A stretch of 64,000 bases of DNA from an uncultured Lachnospiraceae bacterium (GTDB taxonomy: Bacteria > Bacillota > Clostridia > Lachnospirales > Lachnospiraceae): the NCBI GenBank assembly GCA_946554445.1, contig CAMNSD010000010.1, positions 1 through 64,000 of the forward strand, given 5' to 3'. The notes beneath the pieces are model-generated. The model did not search any database. It had not been told where the DNA came from and saw only the letters and a list, made by a program, of their open reading frames with translations. Numbering within the stretch: position 1 is the stretch's first letter; the number at the start of each line of letters is the position of its first letter. Positions 8,390-16,898 of the stretch are shown piece after piece. Both the position numbers and the translations under genes were made by a program.

Positions 8390-9831
8390 TGGACATTTTT
8401 TCATATTTCAAAAATCATGATATTGATACAGTGGATGCCACGTTTTACAGGACTATCAGGGTATGGCGCAGCTGGTACTATTCCAACGTGAGGAAATTCC
8501 ACAAATATAAGGTTTACCGGGGGAATGGTACTTCTATCAACTGTACCCGATATTCTTTAAGCATGGCTAAAAAGGTATGTGAAGATATTGCTGATCTGCT
8601 GCTGAATGAGAAGGTACAGATCACCATAGCAGACAAGGCAACGGATGACTTTGTGAAACAGGTCTTGACTAATAACACATGGGAAGAACTGGGGAACGAA
8701 TTTCAGGAGTGGAAGGCCGCACTGGGAACGGTTGCCTATGTGGTCTATATCCGGGATGGTCAGGTGGACGAAGCCGGAAACATGACCGGGGGAAAGATCG
8801 GGATCAACTATGTGGATGCGCTGAACATATACCCTACTTCATGGGAAAATAAGGTTGTGAAGGAATGTATTTTCACATTCCGCAAGACCTACAAGCGCAA
8901 GAAATACGTCCACATACAGTATCACAGGCTTGAACCGCTGGCAGACGGAACCGGGAACCAGTATGTGATTGAAAATGCGGTTGTGGAAGATACAGCCGGA
9001 AGCGGTACGGAACTGACACCTGAACAGTGGCGCATGATCCCCCACTTTTCCGGGCTGGCTGAACGTGTTGAAACACATTCCGACAAGGCCATGTTCACTA
9101 TTGATCGTCTGAACATAGTGAACAATGCTGACGATGACACAACTAATCCGATGGGTATAGCCCTGTTTGCAAACGGAATTGACATAGTACGCAGCATTGA
9201 CCTGAAATATGACAGCTATGCAAATGAATTTTCTTTAGGGAAAAAACGTCTGTTTGTTGCGCCTGAATTTACTACCAATGTGGACGGGAACGCCGTCTTT
9301 GATCCGAATGATACGGTATTCTATGAACTGCCGGAAGATTTTTTCAAAAATGCTGAATCAAAGGAAGCGATTCATGAAATAAACATGGAATTGCGGATTG
9401 AGGAACACAGCAAGGGGATCACGGACGATCTGAATTTTCTTTCTATGGCGTGTGGTTTTGGAACTGACCGCTATAAGTTTGAGAATGGCAGCGTGAAAAC
9501 TGCTACAGAAGTGATCAGTGAAAATTCCGATATGTACCGTTCACTGGTAAAACATGAACTGGTGCTGAACCGTGTCCTGATACAGCTGATCCAGACTATT
9601 ATCCGGGCCGGTATCGACATAGGAACGCCGGGGCTGAATGAAAATACTGACATCACTATCCAGTTTGACGATTCCATAATTGAGGATAAAGTCACGGAAA
9701 GGCAAAATGACCGTCAGGATGTGGCTATGGGTGCTATGGGTGTGGCTGAATACCGGGCTAAATGGTACGGGGAAACACCTGAACAGGCACAAGCGAACCT
9801 TCCGGCGCAAGAAAGTGAAGTGATACTTTAA
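8389..9831 (+). CDS. Phage portal protein (SPP1 gp6/A118-like)
   Basis: A 480-residue protein expected to form the dodecameric ring at one capsid vertex through which DNA passes. Length and position after terL fit, as do the N-terminus (FYRTIRVWRSWYYSNV), the mid-region (NPMGIALFANGIDIVRSIDLKYDSY) and the C-terminal acidic helix, all of which resemble SPP1-type portals of Firmicute siphophages. The stop TAA overlaps the next start ATG (TAATG). No defects seen. Confidence 0.9.
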   Translation: MDIFSYFKNHDIDTVDATFYRTIRVWRSWYYSNVRKFHKYKVYRGNGTSINCTRYSLSMAKKVCEDIADLLLNEKVQITIADKATDDFVKQVLTNNTWEELGNEFQEWKAALGTVAYVVYIRDGQVDEAGNMTGGKIGINYVDALNIYPTSWENKVVKECIFTFRKTYKRKKYVHIQYHRLEPLADGTGNQYVIENAVVEDTAGSGTELTPEQWRMIPHFSGLAERVETHSDKAMFTIDRLNIVNNADDDTTNPMGIALFANGIDIVRSIDLKYDSYANEFSLGKKRLFVAPEFTTNVDGNAVFDPNDTVFYELPEDFFKNAESKEAIHEINMELRIEEHSKGITDDLNFLSMACGFGTDRYKFENGSVKTATEVISENSDMYRSLVKHELVLNRVLIQLIQTIIRAGIDIGTPGLNENTDITIQFDDSIIEDKVTERQNDRQDVAMGAMGVAEYRAKWYGETPEQAQANLPAQESEVIL

Positions 9832-11930
9832 TGAAATCCGAATACCAGTCTATTCTTTCCGCTGGCATAGAAAAGAAATATACCACGCTGGAACAGGAAA
9901 TAATGTCTGATGTGGTGCGCCGGATCCAAAAAGCCGGAAAGATCACTTCTACAGCTGACTGGCAGCTACAGCGTTACATGGTGCTGGGGCATAGTACGGA
10001 AGATGTTGAAAATATTATCCGTTCAGCGGTGGGTGGTGACTATGTTGACACCTTCCGGCTGTATGATGAAGTGATCGAAACGGAATATGTCAGGTCAAAG
10101 GCCACGTATGAACAGGTGAACGCACACTTTACGCCGTATGAACAGAACTATGAACTGCAACAGCTGACCAGCGCGCTGATCCAGCAGTCTAATGACGAAC
10201 TTTTCAATATCAGTAAATCACTGGGCTTTATGGTGGATATGGGAAACGGCCGGAAAGTGTTCACACCGCTTTCAGAAGTTTACAATGGCTATCTGGACAA
10301 TGCAATCACTATGATGGCATCTGGGGCGTATGATTATAACACGCTGATCCGTAAGGTTGTCGGACAGATGACCGCTTCCGGCTTGCGCACGGTTGATTAT
10401 GCTTCCGGGCATAGTAACCGGGTAGATGTTGCTGTACGGCGGGCCCTTCTCACTGGCATGGGGCAGCTGACCGGGCGCATATCGGATATGAACGGCCAGA
10501 ACTTAGGTACTGACCAGTTTGAAATTGACTGGCATCTTGGCGCACGTCCTGATCATGCAGCGTGGCAGGGCCGTGTGTGGAGAAAGGAACAGCTGTATTC
10601 CGTTTGCGGTCTGGGAACTGGCCCCGGTCTTTTGGGGTGGGGTTGCAGACATACCTACTACCCTTTTATTCCGGGCGTTTCAGTCAGGAACTATTCTGAT
10701 GAATGGCTGGAAGAAAAGGCCCGTGAAGAAGCTGAAAAGAAGCCCTTCCGGGGGAAGGAATACAATTTGTATGAAGCAACGCAGAAACAGCGGCAAATGG
10801 AAACGGCAATGCGGGCCCAGCGTGAGAAGGTGAAACTTCTACAGGAAGGGAAAGCTGACAAAGACGATATAATCAATGCAAAGTGCAAATATCAGGCACA
10901 GCTTGATGAATATGCAGAGTTCAGCAAAAAGTTCAACCTTCCTGAACAGCGTGAACGCATATACTACGACTTGAAGGGGCGTGTTGCGCCTTCACAGCGC
11001 ACGTATAAGCAATGGCAAGCGGAACAGGCTGAAAAAGCGGCCAAACGTGCAGCCGCAAATGAACGCAAAGCGAACCGTGCAATGCAGATCAAGGCTGAAA
11101 TGCAGCGGCGGGCAGATATGGACGCAGCAAAAGGGAATCAGTTTATTTCCGGCATAAAGGACTATCTGGCGCAGAATCCGGGCGTGAGTATCAAAAAGCT
11201 GGGGCGTAAACTTTTGGATGACCTGAACCTGAACAATGTAGCGGATCATCTGAAATCCATGAAAGAATATGGTTCTTGCCGCTTCTACTCTCACACTGGT
11301 GTTGTTCAGATGGTGGACTATAACCTGAACAGCAAGGATCAAAGATCATACCAGTACAGGGTGAAAACAGCTTTTCATGAAGCATTTCACGCAAAGTCTG
11401 ACGGATTGAAAATAGATGCGGCAAGGCTGGGAAACAAAGCGTGGTTAGACATTGAAGAAACTTTTGCGGAAAGTTCAGCACACTATCTTGCTGGACAGAT
11501 GGGGATCACGGATCTGGCCCCGTCTTATGGTTCAAGGCTGTGTGAAATGCTTCCACGGCTGAAACAGCTGCCGGAATTTTCTTCCTGTTCTACTATTGCC
11601 GATTTTGGGAAAATTGCCTTTAATGGCAGAATGAACGGTCAAGCCCCGGAATGGACGGATCTTTATAACCGGGCTATGGGGGTTTCCTATGACTGGAAAA
11701 CTTATTCAAAGCAGTATTTTCCCACAATTACGGCAAACGCTGATGATTATATTGACAAGATGCTGGAAAATATGCCAAACTTTAAGACATACTGGGAACA
11801 GATGAAGGGTGAACTGGGAACAGCTATAGAAAAAATCAATGCCGGAAACGCTGGTATGCTGACCGGGAATGAGGAAACAGTTATAAAAAATGTTCTGGCT
11901 ATTGCTATGAACAGGATGGGGGTAAAGTAA
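9831..11930 (+). CDS. Minor capsid protein with C-terminal zinc-peptidase-like domain
   Basis: A 699-residue protein. Residues 1 to about 330 resemble phage minor capsid protein 2/MuF-type head proteins, including the GARPDHAAWQGRVWR and GWGCRHTYYPFIPG motifs. A charged coiled-coil linker (about 340-470) follows. The C-terminal domain carries HEAFH at residues 516-520 and, after a normal gap, EETFAE (E543 and E547), matching the HExxH plus glutamate pattern of gluzincin-type metallopeptidases. Minor capsid proteins of this class often carry variable C-terminal enzyme or toxin domains that ride in the virion, and the peptidase would be such a cargo. Peptidase activity is inferred from the motif only. 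The gene is coupled to portal and to the next gene by TAATG overlaps. Confidence 0.85.
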   Translation: MKSEYQSILSAGIEKKYTTLEQEIMSDVVRRIQKAGKITSTADWQLQRYMVLGHSTEDVENIIRSAVGGDYVDTFRLYDEVIETEYVRSKATYEQVNAHFTPYEQNYELQQLTSALIQQSNDELFNISKSLGFMVDMGNGRKVFTPLSEVYNGYLDNAITMMASGAYDYNTLIRKVVGQMTASGLRTVDYASGHSNRVDVAVRRALLTGMGQLTGRISDMNGQNLGTDQFEIDWHLGARPDHAAWQGRVWRKEQLYSVCGLGTGPGLLGWGCRHTYYPFIPGVSVRNYSDEWLEEKAREEAEKKPFRGKEYNLYEATQKQRQMETAMRAQREKVKLLQEGKADKDDIINAKCKYQAQLDEYAEFSKKFNLPEQRERIYYDLKGRVAPSQRTYKQWQAEQAEKAAKRAAANERKANRAMQIKAEMQRRADMDAAKGNQFISGIKDYLAQNPGVSIKKLGRKLLDDLNLNNVADHLKSMKEYGSCRFYSHTGVVQMVDYNLNSKDQRSYQYRVKTAFHEAFHAKSDGLKIDAARLGNKAWLDIEETFAESSAHYLAGQMGITDLAPSYGSRLCEMLPRLKQLPEFSSCSTIADFGKIAFNGRMNGQAPEWTDLYNRAMGVSYDWKTYSKQYFPTITANADDYIDKMLENMPNFKTYWEQMKGELGTAIEKINAGNAGMLTGNEETVIKNVLAIAMNRMGVK

Positions 11931-12127
11931 TGAAAATGTATATTCCTGAATCGGAACTGAACAATACTGAACATATGCAGCAGATCGTTGACATACTGGA
12001 AGAAGTACCTGACACTGATTTTCAGTGCATGAACGGCGCAGAAATGACGCTTGATGATGCCGTGCAGAAAATCCGGGAACTGGGGGAAGATAAAATTGCG
12101 GATCTGATAGGCGGTGATTCTTTATGA
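11930..12127 (+). CDS. Small acidic phage protein of unknown function
   Basis: A 65-residue acidic protein (many Asp/Glu) that starts at the ATG overlapping the minor capsid stop and ends overlapping the start of the Prp-like gene. The tight coupling on both sides supports real translation. No domain is recognised. It sits between head genes, so a role in head assembly or as a partner of the minor capsid protein is possible but is only context. Confidence 0.6.
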   Translation: MKMYIPESELNNTEHMQQIVDILEEVPDTDFQCMNGAEMTLDDAVQKIRELGEDKIADLIGGDSL

Positions 12128-12420
12128 TCAGCGTATCAGTAACACTAAACAGGATCCATGTATCAGGTCACGCAAACACGGCCCCACATGGTTCAGATAT
12201 TGTTTGTGCTGCCGTTTCTGCTATTACCCTTACACTTATAAAGGGGCTTGAAAATATTGCTCATATGAGCCTATATGAGAGCATAGAACCGGGTAATATC
12301 TGTATTGAGTGGCAGACCATAAACGACACGGGCAAGGCCCTGATTGATACATGGTTTTTAGGTATTCTTGGAATTGCCGAAGAATACCCGGTTATTGAAC
12401 TGAAAACTGACAATGAATGA
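12124..12420 (+). CDS. Prp-family cysteine protease encoded by the phage
   Basis: A 98-residue protein with the ribosomal-processing cysteine protease (Prp/YsxB) pattern: SGHA with H16, then GSDIVCAAVSA with C28. The His-Cys gap of 12 residues matches the catalytic pair reported for the staphylococcal enzyme. In Firmicutes, Prp removes the short N-terminal extension of ribosomal protein L27 after an LQFF-type motif, and it also trims some phage head proteins. Here the gene lies directly before scaffold and capsid genes whose products begin with LQLF motifs, as does the tail tube. The likely job is processing phage structural proteins. The family call is by motif; the substrates are inference. 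Confidence 0.85.
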   Translation: MISVSVTLNRIHVSGHANTAPHGSDIVCAAVSAITLTLIKGLENIAHMSLYESIEPGNICIEWQTINDTGKALIDTWFLGILGIAEEYPVIELKTDNE

Positions 12421-12442
12421 GCATCCGAAAGGGTGTTTTTTT
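12421..12442 (+). terminator. Short GAAA-loop hairpin with T-run after the protease gene
   Basis: GCATCC at 12421-12426, a GAAA tetraloop, GGGTGT at 12431-12436 (two wobble pairs), then a run of T. It starts right after the protease stop. It may act as a partial terminator or attenuator lowering or resetting transcription before the scaffold and capsid genes. Confidence 0.5.
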
Positions 12443-12500
12443 CATGCCCGACGGGGCGTAAAAATACGGGAATATCACAGAAAGGTGAGGAATCAGGAAC

Positions 12501-13109
12501 ATGAAGAAGAAACTGTTATTTGACTTACAGCTTTTCACTGACGGCGGTGATGGCGGCACTGGAACAGGTGCAGGAACAGCCGGGGGAACTGGTGACGGCG
12601 GCCAGAAAGCAACAGCCGGGGCTACAGCAACAGGAGGCTACAGCTTTGAACAGGCAGAAGAAATTGCGGAAGCAAGGGCTGACCGGGCATCCAAAGCGGC
12701 ACTTGCCAGCTACTTCAAGCAGCAGGGAATGAGTGAGGAAGAAATCACGGCCGCCATCAACGACTACAAGCAGAAAAAGGCGAAAAACCAGCCTGACGTG
12801 TCGGCAATCGCACAGCAGCGTGACGATGCGCTGAAAAAGGTTGCTGAAATGGAGAACATGGAGTATTTGAGATCCAAAGGCGTGAAGCAGGAAGATCTTG
12901 ACTATGTTCTTTTCAAGGCCAGTAAGAACGTGAACGACAAGACCGACTTCAAGAAAGCGGCTGACGCTTTCCTGAAAGACAATCCCCGCTACACTGGCAG
13001 GGGCTACACGGTTGTTTCCACGGGAACGCCTGACGGCGGATCTGGTGCAGGCCAGAACGCAAACGACATCATCAACAGTTCCATCCGGGCGGCGTTCGGA
13101 AGGGGCTAA
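12501..13109 (+). CDS. Phage scaffold protein (DUF4355-like)
   Basis: A 202-residue helical, charged protein directly upstream of the capsid gene, the normal place for an internal scaffold. The N-terminus MKKKLLFDLQLFTDGG carries an LQLF motif that matches Prp cleavage sites, with the expected cut after F12. A Gly/Thr-rich stretch follows, then a long helical, coiled-coil-like middle (AEEIAEARADRASKAALASY, VSAIAQQRDDALKKVAEMEN), typical of scaffolds. Staphylococcal phage 80alpha scaffold and capsid proteins have the same kind of processed leader. Function is from position and composition; no sequence search was possible. Confidence 0.82.
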   Translation: MKKKLLFDLQLFTDGGDGGTGTGAGTAGGTGDGGQKATAGATATGGYSFEQAEEIAEARADRASKAALASYFKQQGMSEEEITAAINDYKQKKAKNQPDVSAIAQQRDDALKKVAEMENMEYLRSKGVKQEDLDYVLFKASKNVNDKTDFKKAADAFLKDNPRYTGRGYTVVSTGTPDGGSGAGQNANDIINSSIRAAFGRG

Positions 13110-13134
13110 ATTTCAAGAAGGGAGATTTTAAGAC

Positions 13135-14136
13135 ATGAACAGAAACAAAGGACTTTTCAAGAATTTACAGCTTTTCACGGCCCCGGCTATCGCCCGGAGC
13201 AATGCGGAAGCACTGATCCCCACACAGGAAAGCCACGACATCATTCAGGGGGCGGTTGAACAGTCTGCCGTGTTGCAGCGTGGCCGGAAGTTGGCAAACA
13301 TGACCGCTTCACAGTACAAGATGCCCGTGCTTGACCTTCTCCCGGTGGCGTATTTCGTCAACGGTGAAGGTGGATCCGCAATGAAGCAGACCACTAACAT
13401 GGCATGGGATAAGAAAGTGATCTATGCGGAAGAAATCGCCGTGATCGTTCCCATTTCGGAAGCGGTGCTTGACGATGCTGAATATGACATCTGGGGAGAG
13501 GTAAAGCCCCGGCTGGTGGAAGCGTTCGGCCAGAAAATTGACGGTGCGATCCTGTTCGGCGTTGATAAGCCGTCCACATGGCGGGATGATGTTGTCACCA
13601 CGGCCACAAAGGCAAATTCCATTGTCACGCTGAACGATGACCTGTACGGTTCCATTCTGGGCGAAGATGGGGTTATCGCAAAGGTTGAGGAAAGCGGCTA
13701 TTTCGTCAACGGCCACATGGCTGACATTTCCATGCGGGCAAAACTTAGAGGTCTGAAAGATACCACGGGCCAGCCTGTTTTCAAGTCTGATATGCAGACA
13801 GGAACGAACTACACGCTGGACGGTTCCCCTATGAACTTCCCCCGGAATGGTGCTTTCGATAAGTCCAAAGCATTGATGATCAGTGGTGACTTCTCACAGC
13901 TGGTTTACTCTATCAGGCAGGACATCACTTTCAAGATCTTTGATCAGGGCGTTATTCAGGATCCGGGAACGAAGGAAATTATTTATAACCTGATGCAGAA
14001 TGATATGGTGGCGTTGCGTGCCGTTATGCGTCTGGGTTGGGAAATTCCCAATCCGATCAATGCGATCCAGAAGAATAAGACGAAACGCTGCCCGTTTGCA
14101 CTTCTGAAAACCGCAGCAGCTGTCGCAAAGGCATAA
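13135..14136 (+). CDS. Major capsid protein (HK97 fold)
   Basis: A 333-residue protein after the scaffold gene. It resembles phage major capsid proteins of the HK97 type: a helical start (IPTQESHDIIQGAVEQSAVL), a spine region and a C-terminal P-domain-like segment (LVYSIRQDITFKIFDQG, MVALRAVMRLGWEIPNPINA). The N-terminus carries NLQLFTAP, a Prp-type processing motif with the expected cut after F14. Length is typical for an unprocessed HK97-like coat lacking a long delta domain, which agrees with a separate scaffold. A strong AAGGGAG ribosome binding site precedes the ATG, as expected for the most abundant phage protein. Confidence 0.9.
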   Translation: MNRNKGLFKNLQLFTAPAIARSNAEALIPTQESHDIIQGAVEQSAVLQRGRKLANMTASQYKMPVLDLLPVAYFVNGEGGSAMKQTTNMAWDKKVIYAEEIAVIVPISEAVLDDAEYDIWGEVKPRLVEAFGQKIDGAILFGVDKPSTWRDDVVTTATKANSIVTLNDDLYGSILGEDGVIAKVEESGYFVNGHMADISMRAKLRGLKDTTGQPVFKSDMQTGTNYTLDGSPMNFPRNGAFDKSKALMISGDFSQLVYSIRQDITFKIFDQGVIQDPGTKEIIYNLMQNDMVALRAVMRLGWEIPNPINAIQKNKTKRCPFALLKTAAAVAKA

Positions 14137-14154
14137 TTTCAGGGGGTGTTCAGG

Positions 14155-14547
14155 ATGTATGTGAAGTATGGTTATTATAACAACAACTTCAAGGGAACAG
14201 TGATTCCGAAAGAGGACTTTCAGAGGTCTGAACAGGAAGCTGAAACATACATCCGATACCTGACCTATCTGAACGGTGACATTTTCGCAGATGAAGCACA
14301 CACGGATCCTGTTATTGCGGATGCCGTGTGTGCCGCAGCGGAAGCCTACTACACGGCAACTATGGAACAGCAGCAAGGTGGAAATGTGAAGTCTGAAAAT
14401 AAGGACGGAATGAGCGTTTCTTTTGTAGTGGCCCGGAAAGATGGGGAAACGGTGGATGAATATGTGAAGCGGTCTATGTATCAGGCTATCAGGATCCGGC
14501 TGCTTCCTACTGGCTGGCTGTCCAGAAGGGCAAAGGTGGGCGTATGA
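14155..14547 (+). CDS. Head-tail connector protein
   Basis: A 130-residue protein in the normal place of the connector that binds below the portal. It is helical (DFQRSEQEAETYIRYLTYLN; DPVIADAVCAAAEAYYTATM), resembling gp15/gp6-like adaptors of Firmicute siphophages. The ATG at 14155 is preferred over the GTG at 14146 because AGGGGG at 14141-14146 then has an eight-base spacing. It overlaps the next gene by four bases (ATGA). The precise connector type is not certain. Confidence 0.7.
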   Translation: MYVKYGYYNNNFKGTVIPKEDFQRSEQEAETYIRYLTYLNGDIFADEAHTDPVIADAVCAAAEAYYTATMEQQQGGNVKSENKDGMSVSFVVARKDGETVDEYVKRSMYQAIRIRLLPTGWLSRRAKVGV

Positions 14548-14987
14548 TCACAAATACATCTATAACTATTTTCAATGGGCGCATGGACAAGGAAGAACGG
14601 CGCATGAAGTATTTCCCCACGGTAATCAGGGGCGTGTCCTATCAGGAAGCAAAAGGGGCCACGATTGCCAGTAATGGCGTGTGGGGTGAAAACGTCAACT
14701 ATAAGATCAGGATCCCGCTGGTGGGTTCAGATATTCAGGATAAGCGGCTTTATATGCCCTGTCTTGAATATGCGAAGCTGGAAGATGGCGAAGCCCCGGC
14801 ATACTGGACTATAAAGAAAGGGGATCTGATTGTCAGGGGCGAACATCCGGGAGATCCCATGTATGAGGATGCTTTGAACGTGTACGCAAGGGAAAATTCC
14901 CTTGACCTGATCCACGTCACAGAGTACGCCGACAACACTATAGGGGGAAGTCTTTATGTGCGACACTACAGGATAGGGGGTAATTGA
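14544..14987 (+). CDS. Phage head closure/neck protein (DUF6751-like)
   Basis: A 147-residue beta-rich protein. The start MITNTSITIFNGRMDKEERR and the GDLIVRGEH segment match small putative minor capsid or head-closure proteins found between connector and tail terminator genes in clostridial phages. It is coupled to the upstream connector by an ATGA overlap and lies one base before the next gene. Role by synteny: closing the head or joining it to the tail. Confidence 0.65.
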   Translation: MITNTSITIFNGRMDKEERRMKYFPTVIRGVSYQEAKGATIASNGVWGENVNYKIRIPLVGSDIQDKRLYMPCLEYAKLEDGEAPAYWTIKKGDLIVRGEHPGDPMYEDALNVYARENSLDLIHVTEYADNTIGGSLYVRHYRIGGN

Positions 14988-14988
14988 T

Positions 14989-15369
14989 ATGCCGGGAACA
15001 CATCACATTGATACGCCTGACGATCTCACGATCCAATATAACGGCGGCCGTGTCCGGCTATGCTGGGATGGCGGTTTCAGTGAACGGCGTTCAAATATGT
15101 TCAACAGGAAGCAGATGATCGTTGACAGTGAAGCATTGCGTTACTGTTCCCCGCTGATACCCTTCCGCACTGGTGCGCTGACACGTTCCGGCACAATCGG
15201 AACGGTGATCGGATCCGGGCTTTTGCAGTATTCAACGCCGTATGCACGGATGCAATACTACTGTACCGCTGAATCAAGGTCATATGACACACGCCGGGGC
15301 GCAAGGTGGTTCGAGAGAATGAAAACAGCCCACAAGAAAGACATTCAGAGGGCTGCTGAAAGAGGGTGA
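14989..15369 (+). CDS. Minor capsid protein/neck protein
   Basis: A 126-residue protein resembling the minor capsid (Minor_capsid_2-like) proteins of A118-type phages. It holds the SPLIPFRTGALTRSG segment also found in HK97 gp10-like neck proteins, then YSTPYARMQYY and a basic C-terminal helix (RGARWFERMKTAHKKDI). It sits between head closure and tail terminator genes, with spacing of one base to the gene before it. Likely a neck component; the name differs among annotated phages. Confidence 0.7.
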   Translation: MPGTHHIDTPDDLTIQYNGGRVRLCWDGGFSERRSNMFNRKQMIVDSEALRYCSPLIPFRTGALTRSGTIGTVIGSGLLQYSTPYARMQYYCTAESRSYDTRRGARWFERMKTAHKKDIQRAAERG

Positions 15370-15373
15370 TCGA

Positions 15374-15808
15374 TTGGTAAACTCAATTATAGAAGGGCTT
15401 GACCAGTATTTCAGGAAATGCCCGCTGTTAAAGGATGGCGTGTTCCGTGTGGACACAATGGGTCCTGAACCGATTGAATATGAACTTGAAACTGGCATAA
15501 CCACGCCGGTGATCAAGACATACCTTGACGGTTCCAGCGTCAGACAGTATATGTTCAACTTCAACAGTAAGGACTACTACTCTATGGATAGGGTTCAGAT
15601 GATCCAGAACAGCACCTTCTATGAACATTTTTGTAACTGGGTGGAAGAACAGAGTTTTCTTGAAAACCTTCCTGAAATGCCGGAAGGGTGCGAAGCGCAA
15701 GCCCTGACTGTTCTGACACCGGGCTTTATGCTGGACGCAACAATGATCAATGCACGTTATCAAGTCCAGCTGCAACTACAATATTTTAAGGAGGCCATGA
15801 AAAAATGA
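15374..15808 (+). CDS. Tail terminator/minor capsid protein
   Basis: A 144-residue protein directly before the tail tube gene, the usual place of the tail terminator that ends tube growth. It has a mixed alpha/beta pattern (FRVDTMGPEPIEYELETG; YMFNFNSKDYYSMDRVQMIQ) similar to minor capsid C/tail-completion proteins. The start is a TTG at 15374 after GAGGGTGAT; no ATG is available near. It overlaps the tail tube start by four bases (ATGA). The exact functional class is inferred from order. Confidence 0.65.
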   Translation: MVNSIIEGLDQYFRKCPLLKDGVFRVDTMGPEPIEYELETGITTPVIKTYLDGSSVRQYMFNFNSKDYYSMDRVQMIQNSTFYEHFCNWVEEQSFLENLPEMPEGCEAQALTVLTPGFMLDATMINARYQVQLQLQYFKEAMKK

Positions 15809-16386
15809 AAAAATTCAATTTACAGCTTTTTGCTGGTGGCAGAAGCGCACTGATCAGAAATATGATTGGTGACTATCTGGAAGTGTCCGGCAAAATGGAA
15901 TTGTGCGGAATCGGTTTTACGAAGCTGAATGAATCGCCGGGCGCACAGTCTGACAGCACAACGTACATCAATGAAACAACGTCATCCGCTGACATTATAG
16001 GGTATGAAACGAAATTTCCCTATGAGTTTGATGCGATTCCTTCACAGAAAGCCCTTTATACTTTATGGCTTGACGGACGGGATCACCATACTGGGGATGC
16101 AGCACAGCACGTTTTTGTGAAGGTAGATCTGTTTAATCCTATCGGTACACCGTCAGCAACTTCCGCTGAATATACGGCACGTCAGTTCATTGTATCAAAT
16201 GAAGTGAGTGAGTTTGCCGGGGATGGCGGTCAGAAAATCACCGCATCCGGCACACTTCACGCTGCTGGTGATCCTGTTCAGGGCAAGTTTGACACGGTTT
16301 CAATGACATTTACCGAAGGTGAGTTCAAGGGGAAATATGACCTTGACCTTGAAGCGGCGGCCGGTGACGATACCACGGAAGAATAA
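15805..16386 (+). CDS. Major tail (tube) protein with Prp-type leader
   Basis: A 193-residue beta-rich protein in the place of the major tail protein. The N-terminus MKKFNLQLFAGGRSAL carries NLQLF followed by A, almost the same as the L27 processing motif, so maturation after F9 by the phage protease is likely. The body matches phage tail tube proteins (YETKFPYEFDAIPSQKALYT, VKVDLFNPIG, ARQFIVSNEVSEF). It is followed by about 120 bases without a gene, holding an imperfect CACCAC/GTGGTG hairpin, before the tail chaperone genes. Confidence 0.85.
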   Translation: MKKFNLQLFAGGRSALIRNMIGDYLEVSGKMELCGIGFTKLNESPGAQSDSTTYINETTSSADIIGYETKFPYEFDAIPSQKALYTLWLDGRDHHTGDAAQHVFVKVDLFNPIGTPSATSAEYTARQFIVSNEVSEFAGDGGQKITASGTLHAAGDPVQGKFDTVSMTFTEGEFKGKYDLDLEAAAGDDTTEE

Positions 16387-16508
16387 AGAAACAATACTGA
16401 TAACGGAAGCTGACCATTAAGGCAGCGGAACGATCAGGGCGGCGCAGAGTATCACCACGGCTTTGCACCGTCTTTTAATATGCGGTGGTGGAAGAAAGGA
16501 AAAAAATT

Positions 16509-16898
16509 ATGAATATTGAGATCAATGGGGTAACTTTGCAGGGTGATTTTATGGATGCCGGATTTATGGAAATACTGGAACCGGCACTGGTAGAAGTCAG
16601 GGAAGATATTCAGAAAACAAAGACGCAGCCACGGGGTTTAGTGGCGGCCAGCTATGATGCTTTGAATAAAGCAATGGATAAGTTTTTCAATAAAGTATTC
16701 GGCCCTGAAACTTCTAAACAGCTTTTCGGTGAAAGCCGTAATGTTATGATCCGCATGGAAGCACTGGCGAAAATTGACCAGTTAGCGAAGGAATCACGGA
16801 AGCAGTTCAATGACTTTTCAAACAAGTATTCGCAACGCCAGCAGCAGAACGGCTTTAATTCCATGCAGGGGCATAAACCGAAGCAGAAACGTACATGA
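16509..16898 (+). CDS. Tail assembly chaperone, first gene (DUF6673-like)
   Basis: A 129-residue helical protein between tail tube and tape measure, the standard place of the gpG-type tail chaperone. It starts at MNIEINGV (ATG 16509, with GAAGAAAGGA upstream); the earlier start at 16485 would include the ribosome binding site and was rejected. The C-terminus is Gln/Lys-rich. It overlaps the next gene by ATGA. No slippery heptamer was seen, so the pair seems to be made by re-initiation and not by a frameshift. Confidence 0.7.
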   Translation: MNIEINGVTLQGDFMDAGFMEILEPALVEVREDIQKTKTQPRGLVAASYDALNKAMDKFFNKVFGPETSKQLFGESRNVMIRMEALAKIDQLAKESRKQFNDFSNKYSQRQQQNGFNSMQGHKPKQKRT

